From NCBI GenBank assembly GCA_963712815.1, contig CAVQJL010000008.1:1-64000 (forward strand): DNA of 64,000 nt, written 5' to 3'. How positions within the stretch are numbered: the stretch's first letter is position 1; every line of letters starts with the position of its first letter. Made by a program: the position numbers and the translations under genes. The DNA is from RPQJ01 sp963712815. GTDB lineage: Bacteria > Pseudomonadota > Gammaproteobacteria > Steroidobacterales > Steroidobacteraceae. This document shows, in pieces, positions 36,195 to 47,171 of the stretch. The notes under the pieces were generated by a model. It ran no database searches. It was given only the letters and a program-made list of their open reading frames with translations, and was not told the DNA's origin.

Positions 36195-37752
36195 TCAGGG
36201 CCGGTAGTGGAACCTGTGCGGCGCGGCCTCGGGCCCGCGCGCCGCGAGCTGCGCGAACTCGGTGAGCCAGCGACGCGTCTCCGACGGCGGCACGATTTCC
36301 TCGACGTAGAAGCGCTCGGCCGAGCGGAATGGCGAGCGCAGGCGGTCGAGCCGGGCGCGGATCTCGCGTTTCGCGGCTTCCGGGTCCGCCGCGGCCTCGA
36401 TCTGCGCCTTGAATGCCGCCTCGACGCCGCCCTCGACGGGCAGCGAGCCCCAGTCGCCGCTCGGCCACGCGATGCGGTAACGGAAGCGCGTGTGGTCGAG
36501 CATGCCCGCGCCCGCGACGCCGAAGGCGCGGCGCAGGATCACGGCGCACCACGGCACGGTGGACTGGAAGATCGTGGCGATGGCGCGCGTACCCTCGCGG
36601 ATGGTGCCCGCCTTCTCCGCCTGCGAGCCGATGGTGAAGCCGCCCACGTCCACGAAGTGCACGACCGGCAGGCGAAAGGTCTCGGCGAGCTCGACGAGCC
36701 GCGCCATCTTGCGCGAGGCCGCGGCCGTCCACGTGCCGCCCATCTGCCCCGGATCGCTCGCGAGCACCGCCACCGGCCGGCCGTCGAGCCGGCGCGAGCG
36801 CCGTGACCACCGAGCGGCCCCAGGCGCGACCGATCTCGAACAGGCTGCCGCGGTCGAGCACCGCCTCGAGGATGGGCCGGATCTCGTACGGCCAGCGCCG
36901 GTCGCGCGGGATCGCACCGTCGAGCCAGGCCTCGGCGCGATCGGCGGGGTCGTCGCAGGCGACGAGCGGCGGCGCCGCGCCCGCGCGGTCCGGCAGGTAG
37001 GAGAGGAATCGCCGCGCCCGCGCGAAAGCATCGGCCTCGCTGTCCACCACGTCGTCCACGCTGCCGGTGCCAGCGTGCAGGTCGGCACCGCCGAGCTGGT
37101 CGGCCGTGACCTTCTCGCCCGCCGCCTCGACGACCGGCGGTCCCGCAGTGAACATCTGCGAGAGGCCCCGCACCATGATCGAGTAGTGGCTCGCCACCAG
37201 CCGCGCGGCACCGAGGCCCGCGACCGCGCCGAGCCCGAGCGATACCACGGGTACGCGGCCGAGGTTGGCGACCACCTGGTCGAAGCCCGGCACGTAGGGC
37301 ACGTAGGTGGCGCCGAGGCGCTCCACCTCGGCCACCGAACCGCCGCCGCCCGTGCCGTCGAGCAGGCGCACCAGCGGCAGTCCGTACTCTGCGGCCATGA
37401 GTTCCGCCTGCACGTTCTTCTCGTGGTGGTAGGTCTCTGACGAGCCGCCGCGGATGGTGAAGTCGTCGGCGCTGACCACCACCGTGCGGCCGTCGAGCGC
37501 ACCGCGCCCCACGAGGCAGCTCGAGGCGCGAAAGCCCGCGAGCCGCCCCTCGGCGTCGTAGCGCCCCTCGCCCGCGAGGCTGCCCCACTCACGGAACGAG
37601 CCTTCGTCGAGCAGCGCGGCGATGCGCTCGCGCACCGTCAGCTTGCCGCGCGACTTCTGGCGCGCCACGCGGTCGGCGCCGCCCATCTCGGCTGCCAGCG
37701 CCTGCCGGCGGCGGATTTCCGCGATTTCCTCGTCCCAGCCCTTGTCGCTCAT
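36195..37752 (-). CDS. Acyl-CoA carboxylase carboxyltransferase subunit, one frameshift
   Basis: The product (about 518 aa after joining) belongs to the PccB/MccB-type carboxyltransferases, which carboxylate an acyl-CoA using biotin-bound CO2. The N-terminal half holds SRGKLTVRERIAALLDEGSF and the acyl-CoA-binding DGTGGGGSV. The C-terminal half has the biotin-side VVHFVDVGGFTIGSQAEK and PWCAVILRRAFGVAG. One extra C near 36800 shifts the frame before RLDGRPVAVLASDP; otherwise it is intact. No biotin carboxylase/carrier subunit or enoyl-CoA hydratase gene is adjacent, so this is an orphan beta subunit here. Confidence 0.87.
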
Positions 37753-37923
37753 CCGCTCCCCGCCCCGCTGTTGCCTTGACCGTAACCTTGCGGCCTCCGG
37801 ATACGACCGCGCAACCGGGCCTTCGCCGCGCCCGGCCGGGATTCGAGGTGCACGGGGCCCGGCGGGCGCGTAGGATGCGCCCGCGCCGCGAAACCCGCGC
37901 ACCACCCTCAGGAGTCTTCCCGG

Positions 37924-38616
37924 ATGAATCGCCTGCTCAAGACTGTCGCGCCCGTGGCGCTGGCCCTGCTCTCCTCCACCGCCTGCGGCGCCGAGCCGCC
38001 CGCCATGGACGAGGCGAGCCGCATGAACTACGCGCTCGGCTACCAGCTCGGCCGCGACCTCGCCGGTACCGAGATCAAGTCCGACGCGCTGCTGAAGGGA
38101 CTGAAGGACGGCAGCGGCGGCGCCCAGCCCGCGCTCAAGCCCGAGGAGATGCAGGCCGCGCTCGGCGGACTCGAGAAGCGCGTGAACGAGCAGCGCGCCA
38201 AGCAGCAGGCCGAGTCGGCGAAGAAGGCGGCAGCAACCGGCGACGCCTATCTCGCCCAGAACGCCAAGCAGGCGGGCGTCACGACCACCAAGAGCGGCCT
38301 GCAGTACAAGGTGCTGCAGCCGGGCACCGGGCGCTCGCCCACCGCGAACGACACCGTCACGGTGCACTACCGGGGCACGCTGGTGGACGGCACGCCGTTC
38401 GACAGCTCCTACGATCGCGGGCAGCCCGCCTCGTTCCCGGTGGGCGGCGTGATTGCCGGCTGGACCGAGGCGCTGCAGCTCATGAAGGAAGGCGCCAAGT
38501 ACCAGCTCGCAATCCCGGCCAACCTCGCCTACGCCGATCGCGGCCCGCTCGCGGGTCAGGTGCTGCTGTTCGACGTCGAACTGCTCAAGGTCGAGGCTGG
38601 CGGGCAGGCCAAGTAA
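37924..38616 (+). CDS. FKBP-type peptidyl-prolyl cis-trans isomerase, Mip/FklB-like
   Basis: The 230-aa protein has a signal peptide ending at STACG, a possible lipoprotein site. An N-terminal dimerisation domain (MNYALGYQLGRDLAG) and a charged linker helix rich in Lys, Gln and Ala follow. The C-terminal FKBP domain (from about residue 120) contains VTVHYRGTLVDGTPFDSSYD, VIAGWTEALQLMKEG and NLAYADRG. It catalyses proline isomerisation during folding of exported proteins. The hydrolase gene begins 17 bp after its stop. Confidence 0.93.
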   Translation: MNRLLKTVAPVALALLSSTACGAEPPAMDEASRMNYALGYQLGRDLAGTEIKSDALLKGLKDGSGGAQPALKPEEMQAALGGLEKRVNEQRAKQQAESAKKAAATGDAYLAQNAKQAGVTTTKSGLQYKVLQPGTGRSPTANDTVTVHYRGTLVDGTPFDSSYDRGQPASFPVGGVIAGWTEALQLMKEGAKYQLAIPANLAYADRGPLAGQVLLFDVELLKVEAGGQAK

Positions 38617-38633
38617 GCGGCAGACCGGCGCAC

Positions 38634-39707
38634 GTGCCGACGCTCGAGGCCAATGGCCTGACGATCGATTACGAGCTGCGCGGCGATCCCGCCGCACAGC
38701 CGTTGCTGCTGATCATGGGACTCGGCATGCCCTCGGCCCTCTGGCCGGACGAGTTCGTGCAGGCCCTGGTGGACCAGGGCCTGCGCGTCGTCACCTTCGA
38801 CAATCGCGACTGCGGCGGCTCGACGCGCTTCGACGGCGTGCCGGTGCCGAACGTGCTGCGTGCCATCGGTCGGGCGCTGCTGCGCCGGCCGGTGGCAGCA
38901 CCTTACCGGCTCGAGGACATGGCGGCCGACACCGTGGGCCTGCTCGATGTGCTCGGGCTCGAGCGCGTGCACGTCGTGGGCGCCTCGATGGGCGGCATGA
39001 TCGGGCAGGTGGTCGCGGCTCAGCACCCGGGGCGCGTGCTGAGCCTCACTTCCATCATGTCGAACAGCGGCAACCCCGACCGCAGGATCGCGTTCGGGCG
39101 CTGGAAGGCGCTGCGCGCCATCATCCGCCGGCCGCCGCGGCCCGACGATCACGCGGCGGTGGTCGAGCACCTGGTTCGCGTGTTCGGCATCATCGGCAGC
39201 CCCGCCTTCAGGCACGAACTGCCGTCAATGCGGCCACTGTTCGAGCGCGTCGCCCGCCGCGGCCTGTACCGCAACGGCACGGCGCGCCAGCTGCTCGCGA
39301 TCCTCGCGACCGGCGATCGCAGGTCGATGCTGCAGGAAATCGCTGCGCCCACGCTGGTGCTGCACGGCGCGGACGACCCGCTGGTGCCGCTCGCGGCCGG
39401 CCGCGATACCGCCGCGAACATCGCAGGCGCGAAGCTCGAGGTCGTCGAGGGCATGGGCCACGACTTCCCTCCCACGCTGCTGGCCAGGCTCGCGCTGCGA
39501 ATCGCCGAGCATTGCCGGGACGCGCAACCGGTCACGCGGGTGGTCGCGCATCCCTTGCAGGCTGCAGTCGTCGCGGCGCCGGCCGCAGACATCGAGACGG
39601 CAGCGCCCGAGTCGCTCACGGGCGCGCCTGCACCGGAACCGGCCGCGGCACGACCCACGACGACCGTGGCCGCGCCCCCGACGTCCGGGCCCGTCACCCC
39701 CGCCTGA
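38634..39707 (+). CDS. Alpha/beta hydrolase with long Ala/Pro tail
   Basis: The product (357 aa, GTG start) has the block LLLIMGLGMPSALWPDEFV, the FDNRDCGGSTRFDG element, the nucleophile elbow GASMGG and the histidine in GMGHDFPP. These fit the esterase group around putative 3-oxoadipate enol-lactonase-like hydrolases. The last 75 residues are mostly Ala, Pro, Thr and Val and probably form a disordered tail, which is uncommon in this family. It follows the FKBP gene after 17 bp and meets the PEP carboxylase gene end to end. Confidence 0.85.
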   Translation: MPTLEANGLTIDYELRGDPAAQPLLLIMGLGMPSALWPDEFVQALVDQGLRVVTFDNRDCGGSTRFDGVPVPNVLRAIGRALLRRPVAAPYRLEDMAADTVGLLDVLGLERVHVVGASMGGMIGQVVAAQHPGRVLSLTSIMSNSGNPDRRIAFGRWKALRAIIRRPPRPDDHAAVVEHLVRVFGIIGSPAFRHELPSMRPLFERVARRGLYRNGTARQLLAILATGDRRSMLQEIAAPTLVLHGADDPLVPLAAGRDTAANIAGAKLEVVEGMGHDFPPTLLARLALRIAEHCRDAQPVTRVVAHPLQAAVVAAPAADIETAAPESLTGAPAPEPAAARPTTTVAAPPTSGPVTPA

Positions 39708-39708
39708 C

Positions 39709-42459
<2,751 letters not shown>

Positions 42460-42636
42460 TCGATTGTCCTCGGCCGGGGTGGCTCAGATTCGCGGTAGCT
42501 GCCTGGTGCTGCCGGCCGGCTGGCCGTGCTAGACGGGATCATACGTTTACCAGCCGCGCCGTTCCGCACGGTGGCGGCTGGCATCGATTTCTCGACCACG
42601 AGCCGGCGCGCCCTGGAAGCCGCGCGATGACTGAGG

Positions 42637-43371
42637 TCAATTGGCGAGCAGCCAGCCCGTGACGGAATAGCGGGCGCCCACGGCGAACGGCGAGACGATG
42701 CTCACGGAGTGCGGCTGGGGCACCGCGAATACGTTGAGGGCATTGAAGCGCGGCACCCAGGCTTCGCTGACATGGCCATCCGGACCGATGAACTGCAGTT
42801 GCCCGCCCCAGTCCGGCTGCCAGCGCGGCGTGAGGTTGAAGACGTAGGCGGCGCGGCGGAGCTTGCGGCCGGTCTTGTCGAAGTCGTCGTGCTGCGTGAG
42901 GAAGTCGCCGGGCCGATACCGGGTCGCCTGCGCGTCGGCGCGCACGATGTCCGGCTGGCCAGTGAGTCGGCGGGCGAACTCGAGGAACACGGGCGAATTG
43001 AGGAAGTCCACGAAGCGGGCGACCGGCGAGGGATCGGCCGAGCGCTCGCGCGGATCGTCCGGCACCTTGCGGTGCTCGTAGAGGAACTCGAAGCCTTCGC
43101 GCGCCCGCGCGTAGGCGAAGGCCGCCATCTCGCGCTCCCAGATCTCGTCGGCGTGGCGACGCTGCTCGGGCGTGGCCTCGCGCACGTGCGTGCCATCGTG
43201 CAGCACGAGGCTCCACTCGGCCGCCTGCTCGAGGTAGTGGCGGATCTGCTCGGCGCCGGGAGGGACGAGGAAGTCGGGCAGGTGCGCGCGGCCGCGGCCG
43301 GCGAACTGCGGCGCGAAGCGGGCGGGATCGATGGCAGGGTTGATCGCGAACGGTGCGAGGTCGTCGTCCAT
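42637..43371 (-). CDS. 2-oxoglutarate/Fe(II)-dependent oxygenase, prolyl 4-hydroxylase-like
   Basis: The 244-aa protein has the jelly-roll iron site: HDD in GDFLTQHDDFDKTGRK, a later histidine in PQPHSVSIVSPF, and the 2-oxoglutarate arginine in GARYSVTGW. The WGGQLQFIG strand is characteristic of the prolyl hydroxylase-like branch that acts on protein or small-molecule substrates. ATG 43371 starts MDDDLAPFAINPAID. It lies 8 bp downstream of the secreted esterase gene on the same strand, so both may be read from the operator region before bchE. Confidence 0.85.
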   Translation of the reverse strand: MDDDLAPFAINPAIDPARFAPQFAGRGRAHLPDFLVPPGAEQIRHYLEQAAEWSLVLHDGTHVREATPEQRRHADEIWEREMAAFAYARAREGFEFLYEHRKVPDDPRERSADPSPVARFVDFLNSPVFLEFARRLTGQPDIVRADAQATRYRPGDFLTQHDDFDKTGRKLRRAAYVFNLTPRWQPDWGGQLQFIGPDGHVSEAWVPRFNALNVFAVPQPHSVSIVSPFAVGARYSVTGWLLAN

Positions 43372-43379
43372 GCCTGATT

Positions 43380-44171
43380 CTACTGTCGCGAAGGCGCCAG
43401 CGCGCCGCGCACCGCCTCGAGCAGGAATGCCTGCACCGCGGCCTGGCGCGCCGGGTCGGCGCGTCCGCACACGAACTCGCAAAGCCGGTCCGTGGGGTCC
43501 TCGAAGTCGCAGTGGCTCGTCTCGGCGAGCACTCGGTCGAGGACGAGGTTCGGCAGGGCCTCGACCCACGGCTCGGCGATCGCATAGGCGTTGCAGCCCG
43601 CCGAGGGCCCGCGCAGCAGCCACACGGGGACCCGGAGCCGGCGCGCGGCCTCGAGGCCGACGCCGCCCGGCCGGTCGAAGGGATCGAGGCCCACGTAGCC
43701 CACCACGCCCGTCGCATCGGCCGCGAGCAGGGCCGCGAGCCCGCCGGCCGAGAAGCCCACCAGCACGAAGCGCTCGAGGCGCTCGCCGGCCACGCCATCG
43801 CGCAGCGCCTCGATCAGGTCGCGCAGGGCCCGGGCATTGTCGCGCGAGTCCACCAGGTAGGGCAGGTCGGGCACGATGGCCCAGAGGCCCGAGCGGGCGA
43901 AGGCTGCCGCGTGACCGGCCATGCTGTCGCGCGAGCGGGTGAAGCCGTGCGCGAGTATGACCACGTCGCGTGACCCGGAGGCAGCGGTGACGGGCGAGCT
44001 CATGTTGACACGCGTCTCGCGTCCGGCGAGCACGATCTCGACGGTGACCGGTGTCGGGCGGACCGGCGGCGTGGCACCCGTCGCCGCGTGCGTGAGCGGT
44101 ATTCCGAGCGCGAGCAACGCCGCGCCCACGAGCTTCGGAAGGCGGGTCTGGCGGCTCTGGGGACGGTCCAT
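43380..44171 (-). CDS. Secreted alpha/beta hydrolase divergent from bchE
   Basis: The 263-aa product has a basic N-terminus, a hydrophobic core (LVGAALLALGIPL) and a cleavage region at THAATG. The mature part shows HGFTRSRDSM, the nucleophile elbow GFSAGG and a candidate catalytic histidine in ETSHCDFEDPTDRLCEF. The cysteines around the histidine and the GLDPFDRPGG strand recall, loosely, the layout of chlorophyllase-like esterases. The gene diverges from bchE, and the 121-bp gap contains two PpsR-type boxes, so expression may follow the photosynthesis genes. A role on pigment esters is speculative. Confidence 0.75.
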   Translation of the reverse strand: MDRPQSRQTRLPKLVGAALLALGIPLTHAATGATPPVRPTPVTVEIVLAGRETRVNMSSPVTAASGSRDVVILAHGFTRSRDSMAGHAAAFARSGLWAIVPDLPYLVDSRDNARALRDLIEALRDGVAGERLERFVLVGFSAGGLAALLAADATGVVGYVGLDPFDRPGGVGLEAARRLRVPVWLLRGPSAGCNAYAIAEPWVEALPNLVLDRVLAETSHCDFEDPTDRLCEFVCGRADPARQAAVQAFLLEAVRGALAPSRQ

Positions 44172-44183
44172 GACTGGCGAAAC

Positions 44184-44201
44184 TGTCAATTGCTCTTTAC
44201 A
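44184..44201. promoter_or_regulatory. PpsR/CrtJ-type box 1 upstream of bchE
   Basis: TGTCAATTGCTCTTTACA is an exact TGT-N12-ACA match, the consensus of the redox/light-responsive PpsR/CrtJ repressor. It lies 91 bp before the bchE start and 12 bp before the divergent esterase start. Its TGTCAA half is shared with the boxes near bchG and bchF. Confidence 0.75.
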
Positions 44202-44208
44202 CAAAGCG

Positions 44209-44226
44209 TGTCTAGTATAGACGACA
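44209..44226. promoter_or_regulatory. PpsR/CrtJ-type box 2 upstream of bchE
   Basis: TGTCTAGTATAGACGACA is a second exact TGT-N12-ACA match, 7 bp after box 1. Paired boxes with such short spacing are the known arrangement for cooperative CrtJ/PpsR binding at bch promoters. The internal TAGTATAGAC is AT-rich for this genome and could include a -10 element, which I cannot assign firmly. Confidence 0.75.
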
Positions 44227-44292
44227 CCGTGGAAGCCCGCCGGGACCGATCCCCGGCCCCGGTCTGGCGCCGCCTCCACGCGGGAGTGCCGC

Positions 44293-45906
44293 ATGCGCGT
44301 CCTGATGATCCAGCCGAACTACCACTGCGGCGGCGCGGAGATCGCCGGCAACTGGCCGCCCGGCTGGGTCGCCTACATCGGCGGAGCGCTCAAGTCGGCC
44401 GGCATCACCAACGTCCGCTTCGTGGACGCGATGACCAACGACATCCCGGACGACAAGCTGGCGGAACTCATTCGCCTGAACGCGCCGGACGTCGTGCTCG
44501 CCACCGCCATCACGCCCATGATCTACCAGGCGCAGAAGACGCTCGAGATCGCGAGGCGCGAGGTGCCTGGCTGCGTCACCGTGCTCGGCGGGATCCACCC
44601 GACGTTCATGTACGCGCAGGTCCTCGGCGAGGCGCCGTGGATCGACTACATCGTGCGCGGCGAGGGCGAGGAAATCGCCGTCGAGCTGCTGCAGGCCATC
44701 CAGGACGGCACCCACCTCGAGCGCCGCCGCGAGATCCGCGGCATCGCCTTCCTCGAGGAGGGCAAGCTGGTGGCCACGCCCGCGCGACCCGTGATCCGCG
44801 ACCTCGACGCGCTGACCCCGGACTGGTCGCTGCTCGAGTGGGACAAGTACATCTACATTCCGCTCGGCTGCCGCGTGGCGGTGCCGAACTTCGCACGCGG
44901 CTGCCCTTTCACCTGCCGCTTCTGCTCGCAGTGGAAGTTCTGGCGCAAGTACCGCACGCGCGACCCGAAGAAATTCGTGGACGAGATCGAGGTACTGGTC
45001 CGGCAGTTCAAGGTGGGCTTCTTCATCCTCGCGGACGAGGAGCCCACCATCAACCGTCGCAAGTTCGTCGCCCTGTGCGAGGAGCTGATCCGGCGCGACC
45101 TCGGCGTGAAGTGGGGCATCAACACCCGCGTAACGGACATCCTGCGCGACCGCGAGCTGCTGCCGCTGTTCCGCAAGGCCGGCCTCGTGCACGTCTCGCT
45201 CGGCACCGAGGCCGCCGCCCAGCTCAAGCTCGACCGCTTCCGCAAGGAGACGACCATCGAGCAGAACAAGCTTGCCATCAAGCTCATCAAGGACGCCGGC
45301 ATGGTCGCCGAGGCCCAGTTCATCATGGGCCTCGAGAACGAGACGGCGGAGACCATCGAGGAGACCTACCGGCTCGCCCAGGACTGGAAGCCGGACATGG
45401 CGAACTGGAACATGTACACGCCGTGGCCGTTCGCGGAGCTGTTCGAGGAACTCGGCGACAAGGTCGAGGTGCGCGACTACGCCAAGTACAACTTCGTCAC
45501 GCCGATCATCCAGCCCGAGGAGATATCGCGCGACCAGGTACTGAAGGGCGTGATGCGCAACTACGCGCGCTTTTACATGCGCAAGAGCTTCCTCGAGTAC
45601 CCGTGGACGCGCGACCCGTTCAAGCGGCGCTACCTGATGGGCTGCCTGAAGGCCTTCGCGAAGACCACGTGGACCAAGAAGTTCTACGACCTCGAGCGGC
45701 TCAAGTTCGACGGCGCCCACGCGCGCTGGGAGCTCGGCTTCGACGAGACCAAGGTGCTCGACCCCGGGCAGATCGCTGCCATCAAGCGCAGCCGCCCGGA
45801 CCTCGCGGCGGACGTCAACTTCAGGGGCACGCCGGTCAAGGTGATGGCCTGCGGCGGCGGCCCTGAGGCACGTCCGGAGGCGCTCGAGGCTCTCGAATCG
45901 CGGTGA
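44293..45906 (+). CDS. bchE: Mg-protoporphyrin IX monomethyl ester anaerobic cyclase
   Basis: The 537-aa enzyme forms the isocyclic ring of bacteriochlorophyll without oxygen, using cobalamin and radical SAM chemistry. The N-terminal B12-binding domain begins MRVLMIQPNYHCGGAEIAGN. The 4Fe-4S cysteines are at residues 204, 208 and 211 in RGCPFTCRFCSQWKFW, followed by ADEEPTINRRKF. The length is normal and the frame intact. The start is preceded by GGGAG and two PpsR-type boxes. bchJ overlaps the stop by four bases. The oxygen-dependent cyclase gene acsF is not in the window. Confidence 0.95.
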   Translation: MRVLMIQPNYHCGGAEIAGNWPPGWVAYIGGALKSAGITNVRFVDAMTNDIPDDKLAELIRLNAPDVVLATAITPMIYQAQKTLEIARREVPGCVTVLGGIHPTFMYAQVLGEAPWIDYIVRGEGEEIAVELLQAIQDGTHLERRREIRGIAFLEEGKLVATPARPVIRDLDALTPDWSLLEWDKYIYIPLGCRVAVPNFARGCPFTCRFCSQWKFWRKYRTRDPKKFVDEIEVLVRQFKVGFFILADEEPTINRRKFVALCEELIRRDLGVKWGINTRVTDILRDRELLPLFRKAGLVHVSLGTEAAAQLKLDRFRKETTIEQNKLAIKLIKDAGMVAEAQFIMGLENETAETIEETYRLAQDWKPDMANWNMYTPWPFAELFEELGDKVEVRDYAKYNFVTPIIQPEEISRDQVLKGVMRNYARFYMRKSFLEYPWTRDPFKRRYLMGCLKAFAKTTWTKKFYDLERLKFDGAHARWELGFDETKVLDPGQIAAIKRSRPDLAADVNFRGTPVKVMACGGGPEARPEALEALESR

Positions 45907-46550
45907 GCCCGGAGGCCGAGGGCCGCATCGGCCCGAATGCCGTCACGCGCCTCGCCGAGGCGCTGGACGAGTTGGCCGGAGCGCGCGTCACTGACGCCGT
46001 CTTCGGCTCGGCGGGTTTGCAGCGCTATCGGTACGCGCCGCCCTCGACGATGGTGGACGAGGCCGTGGTGACCGCGCTGCACACCGCGCTGCGGGACTCG
46101 CTCTCACCGGCGGACGCGACAACCGTCGCGCGACGCGCCGGGGCGCTCACCGGCGTCTATCTGCTTGCCAACCGCATCCCGACCCCGGTGCGCGCGCTGC
46201 TGCGCGCATTACCCGCGTCCTGGGCCGCCCGACTCCTTGTGCGTGCCATGGCACGGCACGCCTGGACGTTCGCCGGCAGCGGCGCGTTCAGTGCGGTCGT
46301 GATCTCGGGCCGTTCCATGCCGGTCGGGATCAAGCGGCCCGCGGACGGATCGAGCCGCCCGCGGATGCAGCTCGCGGTGAGCAGTTGCCCGCTGTGTCGC
46401 GGATCAATCGCGCCGGCACCAGTCTGTGACTATTTCGCGGCGACTTTCGAGCGACTGTTCACGGCCCTCGTGTCGAACTCGGCCACCGTGCGTGAGACAG
46501 ACTGCCACGCGACCGGCTCGAGTGCCTGCCGCTTCGAAGTGACATGGTGA
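45903..46550 (+). CDS. bchJ: BchJ, V4R-domain protein of bacteriochlorophyll synthesis
   Basis: The product (215 aa, GTG start overlapping the bchE stop) is the BchJ protein, historically linked to reduction of the 8-vinyl group of chlorophyllide precursors and now thought to assist instead of catalyse. The C-terminal V4R domain shows CPLCRG, CDYFAATFERLFTALV and ETDCHATGSSACRFEV, with conserved cysteines likely to bind metal. It ends 20 bp from the stop of a leftward small membrane protein gene. The frame is intact. Confidence 0.88.
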   Translation: MSPEAEGRIGPNAVTRLAEALDELAGARVTDAVFGSAGLQRYRYAPPSTMVDEAVVTALHTALRDSLSPADATTVARRAGALTGVYLLANRIPTPVRALLRALPASWAARLLVRAMARHAWTFAGSGAFSAVVISGRSMPVGIKRPADGSSRPRMQLAVSSCPLCRGSIAPAPVCDYFAATFERLFTALVSNSATVRETDCHATGSSACRFEVTW

Positions 46551-46569
46551 GGCTTCCCCCGCGGCGGTA

Positions 46570-46836
46570 TCAGCGTCGCCAGCGGCGCGCCAGGTCGGCC
46601 ACGTGCGCGAAGAGTGCGGCCGCGAGGTAGGGCGCCGGCGCCATCGGGTCGGTATCGACGAGCGCGGCGCGCAGCGCGAGGAGCAGCAGCGCGCCAGCAG
46701 CGAGGTTAAGGACGAGGTCGAGCGGCGAGATGCCCCGTCCAGTGCGGCGGTGGTGCAAGCCGAGCGCCAGCGCCTCGAGCACCATCAGCGCCAGGATCAT
46801 CTCGACGATGCGTCCGCTGGCAAACAATTCCCGCAT
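46570..46836 (-). CDS. Small membrane protein of the photosynthesis cluster, unknown function
   Basis: The 88-aa product has hydrophobic segments at about residues 10-27 (VEMILALMVLEALALGL) and 38-60 (PLDLVLNLAAGALLLLALRA), and a third weaker one near the C-terminus, before a basic end (ARRWRR). ATG 46836 follows GGAG. I do not recognise a family. It is last in the leftward series bchG-bch2-bchP-small protein, so co-transcription with bacteriochlorophyll genes is likely and a role in pigment-membrane assembly is possible. In several purple bacteria idi follows bchP at this location. Confidence 0.6.
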   Translation of the reverse strand: MRELFASGRIVEMILALMVLEALALGLHHRRTGRGISPLDLVLNLAAGALLLLALRAALVDTDPMAPAPYLAAALFAHVADLARRWRR

Positions 46837-46915
46837 CAGCGCGCAACTCCGACGTGGCCACGGGACGCCAGCGACGGTCGCAGCGCCGGACGACGTGATC
46901 GCGGATTCGTGCCGC

Positions 46916-47113
46916 CTACATGTCGTAGCGACCCCGCGCGGCATCGAGCGTCCGATCCACGAAGGTCTTCAGGCGATCGGCCAGCGTGTTCGCCGGGCGC
47001 GACGCCGCCGCCGCTCCGCCCGACCGGGAAGGCACGGCACCGCGCGGCGCGGATTGGACCATCTCGCCACGGTCGAAACGCATCGCCGTTGCCGACTTGC
47101 TCATCGTTCTCAT
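46916..47113 (-). CDS. Small basic protein downstream of bchP, unknown function
   Basis: The 65-aa product (MRTMSKSATAMRFDRGEMVQ...) is rich in Ser, Ala and Arg and ends LADRLKTFVDRTLDAARGRYDM, probably one amphipathic helix after a disordered part. I chose the ATG at 47113 over the one at 47119 because AAGGGGG then sits at a normal distance. It lies 58 bp after the bchP stop and 79 bp before the small membrane gene. No known motif is present; its conservation in the cluster would have to be shown by comparison. Confidence 0.5.
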   Translation of the reverse strand: MRTMSKSATAMRFDRGEMVQSAPRGAVPSRSGGAAAASRPANTLADRLKTFVDRTLDAARGRYDM

Positions 47114-47171
47114 AGTCATTTCCCCCTTCGAAACAGTTTCTGTCGTTCATTCCGCGAAAGGGCGCTGGCGC

